Origin: Chloroflexota bacterium
Lineage (GTDB): Bacteria > Chloroflexota > Ktedonobacteria > Ktedonobacterales > Ktedonobacteraceae
Direction of reading: 5' to 3'
Length of the DNA: 10,848 bases
Assembly (NCBI GenBank): GCA_005879655.1
Contig: VBJK01000240.1
Location: 1 to 10,848, forward strand
Part shown: one piece after another, positions 1-8,545 of the stretch
Layout of the letters: each line of letters starts with the position of its first letter
Numbering within the stretch: position 1 is the stretch's first letter
Notes under the pieces: model-generated
What the model saw: only the letters and a program-made list of their open reading frames with translations
The model's database searches: none
Told to the model about the DNA's origin: nothing
Made by a program: the position numbers and the translations under genes

Positions 1-1
1 T

Positions 2-586
2 CACACGCTCTCATTCTGGGACTGGGACGGGTCCTGCACGACATTGCCCTGGGGTAATTTACCACGTTGTGCTCATGATGTCGCGGCGAAAACTGGTACG
101 ACCGATCTGTTCGTTGACAACTGGACGATTGGCTATACACCGAGCGCTGTAGTGGGAGTTTGGGCTGGCAACGCCAATAACGATCCGATGGAGAATAACC
201 CGACTGGTATTACCGGTGCTGGTCCAATCTGGCATAGCATTATGGAGTATGTCAGTGGCCATTGCAATAGCGCTATTGATAACATTCCCTGTCCACCTCT
301 GGATCGCAAGGCATTGGGGTTGACCACACAAAAAGATCAATTCGATCTTCCAGCTAACATCCACCAACAATGTGTCTCTGATGTAAATGGCCTGAAGGGG
401 AACAGTAAAAACTGTGACTGGATCTTGGATGGGCAGGAACCTCAGCAAACCGGTATGCAAACTAGAAATAACAACAACGATCCCAACGCTAATAATAACA
501 ATGATCCCAACGGCAATAACAATAACAATGGCAACAACGGTAACGATGGTAACAATAACGGCAACAATGGTAACAATGGACAATAG
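2..586 (+). CDS. Class A penicillin-binding protein (PBP1A-like), C-terminal part only
   Basis: This is the C-terminal end of a bifunctional peptidoglycan glycosyltransferase/transpeptidase; the gene starts before the window and the frame is open from base 2. The KTG box of the penicillin-binding transpeptidase fold is at 89-97 (read as AAKTGTTD). It is followed by the usual class A PBP context: DNWTIGYTP, then [14 protein letters not shown], then a [13 protein letters not shown] segment. The SxxK and SxN motifs must lie upstream, outside the window. After the catalytic domain come about 80 residues with several Cys ([20 protein letters not shown]) and then a low-complexity Asn/Gly/Asp tail to the stop. 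The enzyme should be anchored in the membrane by an N-terminal helix not seen here, with this part outside the cell. PBP1A-like is favoured over a monofunctional class B PBP by the GYTP/GVWAGN/GPIW pattern. The palindromic repeat begins 33 nt after the stop. Confidence 0.88.
   Translation, partial: HTLSFWDWDGSCTTLPWGNLPRCAHDVAAKTGTTDLFVDNWTIGYTPSAVVGVWAGNANNDPMENNPTGITGAGPIWHSIMEYVSGHCNSAIDNIPCPPLDRKALGLTTQKDQFDLPANIHQQCVSDVNGLKGNSKNCDWILDGQEPQQTGMQTRNNNNDPNANNNNDPNGNNNNNGNNGNDGNNNGNNGNNGQ
466..583 (+). repeat. Asn-rich low-complexity coding repeat at the PBP C-terminus
   Basis: The last roughly 39 codons of the PBP are mostly AAC/AAT, broken by DPN and G/D units ([16 protein letters not shown], then NNG/NDG units). 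At DNA level it is a degenerate trinucleotide and hexanucleotide repeat, so it can change length by slippage. Such hydrophilic tails are common on extracytoplasmic ends of class A PBPs in some lineages. It is probably a disordered, wall-facing tail. Confidence 0.85.
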
Positions 587-619
587 CTGATAGCTCTGTT
601 CAACAAGTCAACAAGCTAC

Positions 620-706
620 GGGCAAGCACAAGGGATTGCCCCGACAAAGGGACGCGCATCACAGGCCGCTTCGTTCCATTGCCGGGGCAATCCCTTGTGC
701 TTGCCC
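620..706. repeat. REPIN-like long palindromic repeat, copy 1
   Basis: Arms 620-650 and 676-706 pair over 31 positions with two mismatches (644/682 and 648/678) around a 25-nt centre. Each arm also has its own smaller hairpin: GGGCAA and TTGCCC, ten bases apart. The core is shared with copies at 5463-5562 and 6733-6829. This copy is the most diverged (a G replaces T after the CCCC run). It starts 33 nt after the PBP stop and could act as a 3'-end RNA structure, but no T-run follows. A 9-bp direct repeat, CAACAAGTC, flanks it at 601-609 and 738-746. Confidence 0.85.
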
Positions 707-754
707 CGACAGTGGCGTAAAAAAATTGAGGCGCACCCAACAAGTCCCCAACTC

Positions 755-781
755 TTGACAATCTCCCCCTTTGAGTGCTAT
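755..781 (+). promoter_or_regulatory. CIRCE-like HrcA operator, upstream copy
   Basis: The right half GAGTGCTAT (773-781) matches the CIRCE half-site GAGTGCTAA at 8 of 9 bases. Exactly nine bases upstream of it lies TTGACAATC (755-763), a 6/9 match to TTAGCACTC. The degenerate left half doubles as the -35 element, so HrcA bound here would cover the whole promoter. It is weaker than the downstream copy, and the left half could simply be the -35 box. Confidence 0.5.
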
Positions 782-784
782 TCT
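755..784 (+). promoter_or_regulatory. Sigma-A-like promoter P1 of the hrcA operon
   Basis: A perfect -35 TTGACA (755-760) is followed after 18 bp by TATTCT (779-784), a 4/6 match to the -10 consensus. The predicted transcription start, near 791, falls inside the downstream CIRCE-like operator, which is the usual position for HrcA repression. The call rests on sequence match and position only. Confidence 0.6.
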
Positions 785-787
785 GTA

Positions 788-814
788 CTTGCAGTCTCAT
801 GAGGAGAGTGCTAG
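788..814 (+). promoter_or_regulatory. CIRCE operator, downstream copy
   Basis: CTTGCAGTC (788-796), nine bases, then GAGTGCTAG (806-814). The two halves are complementary at 7 of 9 positions, and the spacing is the canonical N9 of CIRCE (TTAGCACTC-N9-GAGTGCTAA). It sits over the expected start of P1 transcripts and about 130 bp before hrcA. HrcA, encoded next, is the known CIRCE-binding repressor, which supports the call. Confidence 0.75.
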
Positions 815-823
815 CAATCATAG

Positions 824-852
824 TTGACAAGTATTGTATCATCTGACATAGT
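824..852 (+). promoter_or_regulatory. Possible second promoter P2 before hrcA
   Basis: A perfect TTGACA (824-829) is followed after 17 bp by CATAGT (847-852), a 4/6 match to TATAAT. It lies just downstream of the second CIRCE. HrcA bound at 788-814 would lie immediately upstream of its -35, so P2 could give basal expression or be only partly repressed. Confidence 0.45.
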
Positions 853-940
853 ATTGCCTTGATGTTGGACAGCGACGCCTACGTAAAGACCCTAATAAGG
901 AATTGCACACACATCAGGATAATCGAGGATACCAAAAGAC

Positions 941-2002
941 ATGACACCACTGAGTCAGCGCAAACAGCAGATATTGCGTGCACTGGTTGAAGAATATATT
1001 CATACCGCCACGCCTGTTGCGTCGGAGACTCTTGTACGCAAGTATGAGCTAGGTTTCAGTTCTGCGACGGTACGCCACGAGTTGGCAGGTCTGGAAGAGG
1101 CAACATTGATTTACCAACCGCATACCTCGGCTGGACGGGTACCGACGGACTTGGGTTATCGTTACTTTGTTGAGCATCTGATGCAAGAATCGGCCCTACC
1201 ACTTCACGAGCAAAGGCTGATTCGCCACCAGTTTTATCAGGTGCAAGACCAACTGGATCAGTGGGTGCGCCTGACTGCTTCAGTGATGGCGCGTCTGCTG
1301 CATAGTGCTGCTATTATGACACCACCACATTCCACCGAGGGGCGTCTGAAGCATTTTGAGGTGCTCTCAGTCACTGATCTCGCCGCGCATGTGGTGTTGG
1401 TATTAATAGACGGCACGGTGAAGCAACAGCGATTGTTATTAGAAGCTGCCATCCAGCAAGAAGAGTTAAGCGCGGTAGCCGCACGGTTGAACAGGTTATT
1501 CCAGGGAAAAAATGCGACCGAGATCGACCAAACACTCCGTACGCACGATATGTCGCACCTCGAAGAACTGATCGCCAATACTCTTGTGCGCATCTTGGAG
1601 CAGCATGGCGATCCGTTGGGCGATGTCTTCTATCGTGAGGGTGTCGTCAATATTCTGGAACAGCCAGAATATTCTCGAATGGGTCGAGAGGACGCACGTA
1701 ACGAGCGCGTACGTCATGTGTTGGAGCTGCTAGAGCAGCAAAACCGTCTCTTACCCGCGCTAGCTTCACATTTACGCTCTGCTCAGTCCAACGGCGTGCA
1801 GGTCATTATTGGGGGTGAGAATGAGTGGGACGAAATGAAAGATGTGAGCTTGGTCGTCGCTCGTTACGGCCAGGAAGGAAAAGTGGGTGGTCTGCTGGGC
1901 GTGATTGGTCCCACTCGTATGCAGTACGACCGGGCAATTGCTGTAGTACGTTACATGACGGATGTCATGAACGAACTATTGGCCAAAGTCTACGAGCTAT
2001 GA
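941..2002 (+). CDS. hrcA: Heat-inducible transcription repressor HrcA
   Basis: Cytoplasmic dimeric repressor of class I heat-shock genes; it binds CIRCE and depends on GroEL-type chaperones for folding. The 353-aa length is normal. Residues 1-75 form the winged helix-turn-helix domain with the family signature SSATVRHELAGLEE, then QPHTSAGRVPTDLGYRYFV. The rest matches the HrcA GAF-like dimerisation domain, with the late VIIGGENEW and GLLGVIGPTRMQYDRAI segments that typify the family. The ATG at 941 gives the standard N-terminus (MTPLSQRKQQILRALVEEYI). Upstream, GAGG at 925-928 is a modest, rather distant ribosome binding site. It is the first gene of the heat-shock cluster and should repress itself through the two CIRCE-like sites at 755-814. 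Confidence 0.96.
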   Translation: MTPLSQRKQQILRALVEEYIHTATPVASETLVRKYELGFSSATVRHELAGLEEATLIYQPHTSAGRVPTDLGYRYFVEHLMQESALPLHEQRLIRHQFYQVQDQLDQWVRLTASVMARLLHSAAIMTPPHSTEGRLKHFEVLSVTDLAAHVVLVLIDGTVKQQRLLLEAAIQQEELSAVAARLNRLFQGKNATEIDQTLRTHDMSHLEELIANTLVRILEQHGDPLGDVFYREGVVNILEQPEYSRMGREDARNERVRHVLELLEQQNRLLPALASHLRSAQSNGVQVIIGGENEWDEMKDVSLVVARYGQEGKVGGLLGVIGPTRMQYDRAIAVVRYMTDVMNELLAKVYEL

Positions 2003-2018
2003 GTCACCATACACAGAC

Positions 2019-3953
<1,935 letters not shown>

Positions 3954-3959
3954 TCATCT

Positions 3960-3993
3960 CTGTAAGGACGCCTACTAGCAGGCGTCCTTACAG
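3960..3993 (+). terminator. Strong stem-loop directly after dnaK
   Basis: Arms 3960-3973 and 3980-3993 pair perfectly over 14 bp (core AAGGACGCCT/AGGCGTCCTT) around a 6-nt loop, six bases after the dnaK stop. There is no T-run behind it, so intrinsic termination is not certain. It could be a 3'-end-stabilising or attenuating structure separating dnaK from dnaJ. Confidence 0.65.
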
Positions 3994-4301
3994 GGCCACT
4001 GGCCTATAGTTCCTCTTGGCTATAGCCATTGCGTACCTCTTGTTTCATGTTGTAATCTTGTAAACTAATACAGACTTTAATTTCTCCTCATAGAGAGACA
4101 ATCCGTCGCGGTTGTAGGGGCCAGTCGCTGGTTGCATCAAGCGAGTACTTGTGGAACCCTTGTCTCATATACGCCTGGCCGTCACGGGTATGCTTAAACT
4201 ATAGAAGGTGAACATAAACAGTACATTCTTTGAATGAGAGAGTTGTTAAGCTAGCAGCGCGGATGAGATCGCGCCCTGTTTCTGGGATGAAGGACCGGTA
4301 A
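3994..4301 (+). other. dnaK-dnaJ intergenic region
   Basis: I see no gene, no CIRCE and no convincing sigma-A promoter in this 308-bp remainder of the gap. At 4112-4121 the bases TTGTAGGGGC repeat the inner part of the palindrome family found elsewhere in the window, followed by weaker resemblance to about 4135, with no matching second arm. This may be a decayed half copy. GAAGGA at 4289-4294 is the dnaJ ribosome binding site. Confidence 0.4.
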
Positions 4302-5441
4302 ATGGCCGCAAATAAACGAGATTATTATGAAGTGCTGGGAGTATCGCGTACCGCGACGGATGAGGAGATTAAAAAAGCCTTCCGTCGTCTTGCCAAGCAA
4401 TACCACCCGGATGCGAACAAAGAGCAGGGAGCGGAGGCCCGCTTTATCGAGATAAACGAATCGTATGAGGTTTTGAGCGATGCGCAAAAGCGCGCCGCCT
4501 ATGATCGCTATGGCCATGCTGGCGTGGGCAACGGTATGGGAGGCGCGGGTTTCAGCGATCTTGGTGGCTTTAATAGCATCAATGATCTTTTCGAGACGTT
4601 TTTTGCTGGCGCTACGGGTACGTCTCGTCGTACGGGTACACAGCGCGGCGCAGATTTGCGCTATGAGTTGACGATTACTTTTGAAGAGGCTGTCTTTGGC
4701 TGTCAGAAAGAGATAGAGCTACCCCGTTGGGAGACATGTGCCCATTGTCGTGGTAATGGTGCGCAACCTGGTACCTCTACGTCGCGTTGTTCTGTCTGCC
4801 AGGGCACTGGTGAACTACGCCGTGTACAACAGTCGATCTTCGGTCAATTTGTCAATGTGACGATGTGTGAGCGTTGTCGAGGCGAGGGACGTGTCATTAC
4901 TACGCCTTGTGAGAAATGTCGTGGGCAGGGCCGTGTACGCAATAACCGTCGTGTGGTTGTGAATATCCCTGCGGGTGTTGATGATGGCATCAATGTGCGC
5001 GTGACTGGTGAGGGTGAGGTGAGTTCGCGTGGTGGCACGCCCGGTAATCTCTACGTCGTACTCACGGTAAAGCCACACCCATTCTTCAAACGTCAGGGTA
5101 ACGATATCATTTATGAGCTGCCAATCAGTTTCACACAGGCGGCTCTTGGCGACGAAGTTGAAGTTCCTACTGTCGATGGCAAATCAACGATGCTCAAAGT
5201 CCCTGCCGGTACACAGAGCGGTCGTTCTTTCCGACTCAAAGGTGTAGGAGTGCCTGTCGTGCATAGTAGCGCGCGCGGTGATCAACATGTGATTGTCAAA
5301 GTTGTAACACCTACCAACCTGACGCCTGAGCAGAGACACTTGCTTGAAGAACTCGCACGCCTCGAACGCGAACAAAACGAGCAAAACGATAAAAACATCT
5401 TCCGCAACCTCTTTGAGAAAACTAAAGATGTCTTTCAATAG
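4302..5441 (+). CDS. dnaJ: Chaperone DnaJ (Hsp40, type I)
   Basis: Co-chaperone that delivers unfolded substrates to DnaK and stimulates its ATPase; cytoplasmic. All type I parts are present in 379 aa. The J domain is residues 6-70, with the HPD motif at 35-37. A Gly/Phe-rich linker covers about 71-105. Four CxxCxGxG zinc-binding repeats are at 146-153 (CAHCRGNG), 163-170 (CSVCQGTG), 189-196 (CERCRGEG) and 203-210 (CEKCRGQG). C-terminal peptide-binding domains run to about 340, and then a short charged end. The ATG at 4302 is preceded by GAAGGA at 7-nt spacing and gives the normal N-terminus. It follows the broken dnaK in the same direction but after 348 bp and a stem-loop, so it may have its own promoter. 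Its last 12 bases (GTCTTTCAATAG) are repeated in inverted orientation at the end of the converging gene. Confidence 0.97.
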   Translation: MAANKRDYYEVLGVSRTATDEEIKKAFRRLAKQYHPDANKEQGAEARFIEINESYEVLSDAQKRAAYDRYGHAGVGNGMGGAGFSDLGGFNSINDLFETFFAGATGTSRRTGTQRGADLRYELTITFEEAVFGCQKEIELPRWETCAHCRGNGAQPGTSTSRCSVCQGTGELRRVQQSIFGQFVNVTMCERCRGEGRVITTPCEKCRGQGRVRNNRRVVVNIPAGVDDGINVRVTGEGEVSSRGGTPGNLYVVLTVKPHPFFKRQGNDIIYELPISFTQAALGDEVEVPTVDGKSTMLKVPAGTQSGRSFRLKGVGVPVVHSSARGDQHVIVKVVTPTNLTPEQRHLLEELARLEREQNEQNDKNIFRNLFEKTKDVFQ

Positions 5442-5442
5442 A

Positions 5443-5463
5443 CCCGCCTAGCGGGCAACCCGC
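5443..5463 (+). terminator. Small alternative hairpins after dnaJ
   Basis: CCCGC (5443-5447) can pair with GCGGG (5451-5455), or that GCGGG with CCCGC (5459-5463); the two choices exclude each other. They begin two bases after the dnaJ stop and run into the palindromic repeat. There is no T-run. Termination here is a guess from position. Confidence 0.35.
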
Positions 5464-5562
5464 GCAGGGCAAGCACAAGGGATTGCCCCTACAATGGTAC
5501 GAATCAACTTGGCAAGCGTCATCGTAACCATTGTAGGGGCAATCCCTTGTGCTTGCCCTGCG
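5463..5562. repeat. REPIN-like long palindromic repeat, copy 2
   Basis: Arms 5463-5498 and 5527-5562 pair perfectly over 36 bp around a 28-nt centre. Each arm also contains the GGGCAA/TTGCCC sub-hairpin with a ten-base loop, so either strand can fold as one long stem or two short ones. It fills the gap between the converging dnaJ and nuclease-family genes (21 nt from the dnaJ stop, 17 nt from the other stop), where it could end or protect both transcripts. It is the best preserved of the three copies. Confidence 0.92.
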
Positions 5563-5579
5563 AGCCGGAGGGGTGAACG

Positions 5580-6587
5580 CTATTGAAAGACTACGTCACG
5601 TTGCTCTGTGACTGGTGTTTTCCCTATCTTCAAGCCAAATTCAGCGGCTACGGCAAGATGGTCGCTGGCCTGATTACCTGCAACCCCATCGCCTTCTCTA
5701 ATTTCATAGCACCCCTCCAAGCGCTGCGCTAGTAGCGGGTCGGCAAAGATGAAATCAATGCGACCAGCCGGTGCGGCAGCTGGACAGGTGAAGCCCCATG
5801 ACTGTGGGTCCATGTGCCGGAAACAATCAACATAGTTGGCATCAAGCAACTTGCGAATGCTACCGCGTGGCGCATAGAGGGTTGCCATGGCGTCAAACAG
5901 CGTACATAACAATGCATTATCCGGTATGATACGTAACAGTGGCGTGAGAAAACGTAGCTTGGGCGGTACGACGAAATTGAGGCAAGGATTGCCGTCAAAG
6001 ACTGGCAGTTGTTGCCGTTTTTTGTCCATGCCCACCAAGTAACGCAAGAGGAAGCTGGCCTTGAAGGGATCGCCAGGCGCAAGCGAGTTAAAATCGCCCA
6101 TTATCAGATGCGGTTTCCGCTGTTCGCGTAAAGGAGCGGTAATACGTAAGATCTCCTCTACCTCACGCTGGCGCAATTCATTGCCTGCCCAGCCCTTATA
6201 AAATGCGGCATAAAGGTGTGTCACGAAGACCGTTAACTGTTGTCCATCACTCTCCTCTACGCACACCTCTAACAGGGGTTTATTGAGCAAACCTGGCCGA
6301 GGGTGGATTTTTGTATAGACAATGGGCAAGCGGGTGAGCAGGGCCATTTGATAATCGCTCGCATGAGCAATGGGGCCACCCATAATCAGCTGCATATCCA
6401 ACTCTTCCGCAACCTCTTCCACAACGCGGGGCTGGTGTAGCAACTGCGGATGGGTCGCTTCGACAATGCCTACCAACTCTGGTTGAGCCGAACGAATAAT
6501 GGCACTGATCTGTTTCGTTCGCTTTGCGCCGTTCTCTCGCAGGCTATAACCGCCCGCTAGGATATTATAAGAAACAATACGAGTCAT
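5580..6587 (-). CDS. Endonuclease/exonuclease/phosphatase (EEP) family hydrolase
   Basis: A 335-aa protein of the metal-dependent EEP fold (the DNase I, exonuclease III and inositol-phosphatase superfamily). The conserved active-site residues are visible in order: Asn8 (SYNIL), Glu43 (VEATH), His124 (VTHLYA), Asp165 and Asn167 (MGDFNSL), Asp278 (RIDFIFAD) and the final Asp309-His310 (ASDHLAV). No signal peptide or membrane helix is seen, so it is probably cytoplasmic. The family covers nucleases, lipid phosphatases and others, and the substrate cannot be told from sequence alone. The ATG at 6587 gives the typical N-terminus MTRIVSYNIL; the ribosome binding site is weak (AGG-containing purine stretches within 20 nt upstream). 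It converges with dnaJ and lies downstream of glyQS on the same strand, separated by a palindrome. Confidence 0.88.
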   Translation of the reverse strand: MTRIVSYNILAGGYSLRENGAKRTKQISAIIRSAQPELVGIVEATHPQLLHQPRVVEEVAEELDMQLIMGGPIAHASDYQMALLTRLPIVYTKIHPRPGLLNKPLLEVCVEESDGQQLTVFVTHLYAAFYKGWAGNELRQREVEEILRITAPLREQRKPHLIMGDFNSLAPGDPFKASFLLRYLVGMDKKRQQLPVFDGNPCLNFVVPPKLRFLTPLLRIIPDNALLCTLFDAMATLYAPRGSIRKLLDANYVDCFRHMDPQSWGFTCPAAAPAGRIDFIFADPLLAQRLEGCYEIREGDGVAGNQASDHLAVAAEFGLKIGKTPVTEQRDVVFQ

Positions 6588-6732
6588 GCCTATCTCTATT
6601 TTCCTTTTTTTTTGTATAAGTATTCAGTTTACAATATATCAAACGCGTAAAAAACTTTACAAGAAACAATGCGGAGTGAGCGCGCAAAGAGAGCATGGGC
6701 ATGTTGCCACCCCGTAGCCACCACAGGGCACC

Positions 6733-6829
6733 GCAGGGCACGCACAAGGGATGCCCCTACAATGGTACGAAGATACCTCACAGGCCGATTCGTTGTCCAT
6801 TGTAGGGGCATCCCTTGTGCGTGCCCTGC
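6733..6829. repeat. REPIN-like long palindromic repeat, copy 3
   Basis: Arms 6733-6765 and 6797-6829 pair perfectly over 33 bp; a further ACGAA/TTCGT pair (6767-6771, 6789-6793) extends the stem past a small internal loop. Compared with copy 2, each arm has C for A in GGGCAC and lacks one T before GCCCC. These changes are the same in both arms and keep the inner sub-hairpin as GGGCA/TGCCC. The glyQS stop is 23 nt away. Outer segments 6671-6684 and 6830-6843 are also complementary at 12 of 14 positions; this GC-rich match may be chance. A 13-base pyrimidine-rich T stretch lies at 6600-6613. Confidence 0.92.
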
Positions 6830-6852
6830 CGCGCTCGCTTCGCGTCAAATGG

Positions 6853-8223
6853 CTATTTCCAGGTTACTTTGTCCAGCAGGAACGCTGGCAAGTCGGCGAT
6901 GGCGATACGCTCCTGCGTCATATTGTCGCGCTCGCGTACCGTGACCGTCTGGTCGCTTAGCGTCTGAAAATCGATGGTGACACAGTATGGAGTACCAATC
7001 TCATCCTGACGGCGATAGCGGCGACCAATATTCTGGATATCGTCGTATTGCACGACCATGATACGCCGCAACTGACGGTAGATCTCCTTTGCCGTTGTCA
7101 CTAGCTCCTCTTTATTCTTCTGCAATGGCAGAACGGCAACTTTGACGGGAGCCAACCAAGGATGTAGATGCAACACAGTACGGTCATTGCCTTTGCCCAT
7201 CGGGTCAGGCTGCACTTCGTACGCGTCGAGCAACAAGTTGAGGAAGGTACGATCAACACCACCAGAGGTCTCGACGATCCAGGGAGTATAGCGCTCCTTC
7301 GTGATGGGGTCCGTATAACTGAGATCCTGACCACTATACTGGCTATGCCGCGAGAGGTCCCAGTCCTGCCGCCAGTGAATGCCTTCCCACTCCTGCCAGC
7401 CCAGGATAGTACGATACTCTACATCGAATGCCTGTTTTGCATAGTGGGCCAGCTCATCAGCGGCATGCGCACGCATACGCAGACGATCCTTATGGTTCAC
7501 AATACCCTTGTACCAGTTAAAGCGGAACTCCTTCCAGTACACGAACCACTGCTCCATTTCGCTGGGGTGCACAAAGAATTGCAGATCCCACTGCTCAAAC
7601 TCACGCTGGCGGAACAGGAAATTACCAGGTGTCACCTCGTTGCGATAAGCCTTACCGATCTGGCAGATGCCGAAGGGAATCTGCATACGCGAGGATTTGA
7701 GTACGTTATCAAAGTCCAGGTAGATGTTCTGGCAAGCTTCACCGCGCAGGTAGGTCTTCATTTTATCGCCTTCGACCACACCCAGGTACGTTTCCATCAG
7801 CAGATTGAAGGTACGGGGTTCTGTCAGTTCGCCGCCACAGTTGGGACATTTGTTCTGAGCAAGATTTTCGGCTGGCAGGTGATCAACGCGGAAACGGCGT
7901 TTACACTTTTTGCAGTCAACGAGACGATCCACAAAGTTCTCGACGTGGCCGCTGGCCTCCCAGACACGAGGATGGGTAATCGTCGCGCCGTCGATCCCTA
8001 CCACGTTCTCGTGCAGCTGCACCATCGACCACCACCAGTAACGCTTGATATTGTTGCGCAATTCGACACCTAGCGGACCAAAATCATAGATTCCCGCGAC
8101 ACCACCATAGATTTCGGAGTTAGGGTAGACAAAGCCGCGTCGTTTACACAGGGATACAATGTCATCGACGGGCACCAGAGGAGTGTCTTGCACTTCCTCT
8201 ACTGTATTTTCTGTCTGTGTCAT
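6853..8223 (-). CDS. glyQS: Glycine--tRNA ligase, single-chain class II type
   Basis: Attaches glycine to tRNA-Gly using ATP; cytoplasmic homodimer. At 456 aa it is the alpha2 type, not the alpha2beta2 GlyQ/GlyS enzyme. The N-terminal part starts the class II catalytic domain (RGFVYPNSEIYGG, then GIYDFGPLG at 44-52). A zinc-binding insert has CKKC at 104-107 and CPNC at 126-129. Motif 2 is YRNEVTPGNFLFRQREFEQ (193-211), with Arg194 and the FRQREF loop, and motif 3 is ETSGGVDRTF with Arg325. The anticodon-binding domain runs from about 355 to 450 (LAPVKVAVLPL, RRYRRQDEIGTPYCVTID). The ATG at 8223 has GGAGG at 8234-8238, ten bases upstream. Expression should be controlled by the T-box leader directly upstream. 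The MFS gene lies upstream on the same strand, but glyQS has its own promoter. Confidence 0.97.
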   Translation of the reverse strand: MTQTENTVEEVQDTPLVPVDDIVSLCKRRGFVYPNSEIYGGVAGIYDFGPLGVELRNNIKRYWWWSMVQLHENVVGIDGATITHPRVWEASGHVENFVDRLVDCKKCKRRFRVDHLPAENLAQNKCPNCGGELTEPRTFNLLMETYLGVVEGDKMKTYLRGEACQNIYLDFDNVLKSSRMQIPFGICQIGKAYRNEVTPGNFLFRQREFEQWDLQFFVHPSEMEQWFVYWKEFRFNWYKGIVNHKDRLRMRAHAADELAHYAKQAFDVEYRTILGWQEWEGIHWRQDWDLSRHSQYSGQDLSYTDPITKERYTPWIVETSGGVDRTFLNLLLDAYEVQPDPMGKGNDRTVLHLHPWLAPVKVAVLPLQKNKEELVTTAKEIYRQLRRIMVVQYDDIQNIGRRYRRQDEIGTPYCVTIDFQTLSDQTVTVRERDNMTQERIAIADLPAFLLDKVTWK

Positions 8224-8240
8224 GAGTGGTTATCCTCCAC

Positions 8241-8277
8241 AAAAAAAATGCCCCAGGCGTTCAATCCGCCCAGGGAC
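8241..8277 (-). terminator. T-box-controlled intrinsic terminator before glyQS
   Basis: On the - strand, GUCCCUGG-G-CG (8277-8267) pairs with CG-CCUGGGGC (8259-8250), with one U-U mismatch and one bulged G, around a 7-nt loop. It is followed by A and eight Us (8248-8241). It uses the CCCUG needed for the antiterminator. The glyQS ribosome binding site follows at once. Confidence 0.88.
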
Positions 8278-8497
8278 GAATGTTGCTCGCGTTGGCCCAG
8301 GACCTCAACGTCTCATAGCAACAAGCGCGGTTCCACCCTGCTTCTTCACTCATGTGCAGTGAAGCCACTCATTAGAAAAACCAACTCCGAAGCGCCGTTC
8401 ACCCATCGTAGATTGCCGACCTCACACCCTTCGTCGGTTCGCTGTTATCTCGCCCGGATTACTCCTCTTCTTCAACGTTGGCGACTATGCAACTTGT
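8241..8497 (-). promoter_or_regulatory. T-box riboswitch leader of glyQS (glycine-specific)
   Basis: The leader binds uncharged tRNA-Gly and lets transcription continue into glyQS. The diagnostic T-box AGGGTGGAACCGCG is at 8339-8326 on this strand. CAGGG just before the bulge can pair with CCCUG at 8275-8271, and GUUGCU with AGCAAC closes the upper antiterminator stem. The same CCCUG belongs to the terminator arm, so the two folds exclude each other. Stem III is a perfect 7-bp hairpin, CUUCACU/AGUGAAG (8364-8344). Stem I spans about 8481-8381, closed by CCAAC/GUUGG and GAAG/CUUC. Its internal loop has AGUA on the 5' side and GAAC-GGC-G on the 3' side, so the likely specifier is GGC (8396-8394), a glycine codon. 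This layout resembles the Bacillus glyQS leader. The specifier is less certain than the T-box itself. Confidence 0.93.
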
Positions 8498-8504
8498 GTA
8501 AGCC

Positions 8505-8533
8505 ATTATAACGGAGATTCCAGCAAGATGCAA
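8505..8533 (-). promoter_or_regulatory. Promoter of the glyQS T-box transcript
   Basis: On the - strand, TTGCAT (8533-8528) and a perfect TATAAT (8510-8505) are separated by exactly 17 bp. Transcription should begin near 8498, about 16 nt before Stem I. The -35 lies 12 bp past the MFS stop codon. Consensus quality and position agree well. Confidence 0.85.
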
Positions 8534-8545
8534 CGGGGCATATCT

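Noticed and set aside
59..583. Long - strand frame with a strongly hydrophobic Val/Ile stretch, like membrane helices
   Set aside because: It is the antisense of the Asn-rich PBP tail; AAC/AAT read backwards as GTT/ATT gives Val/Ile runs. The + strand has the real PBP motifs.
811..837. Third CIRCE-like site, starting with CTAGCAATC
   Set aside because: The left half fits 7 of 9, but the base pattern nine nucleotides downstream matches the right half at only 4 of 9.
600..842. 80-codon - strand frame before hrcA
   Set aside because: It runs through palindrome copy 1 and the CIRCE/promoter region and has no ribosome binding site or family resemblance.
6669..6960. Overlapping + and - strand frames of 60-91 codons between the EEP gene and glyQS
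   Set aside because: They translate palindrome copy 3. The two strands give near-identical peptides because the DNA is an inverted repeat.
7168..8073. 301-codon + strand frame inside glyQS
   Set aside because: It is fully antisense to a gene with clear class II synthetase motifs, has no recognisable domain, and is a codon-bias shadow.
8159..8511. Two + strand frames opposite the glyQS start
   Set aside because: They are antisense to the T-box leader, whose RNA structure explains this sequence.
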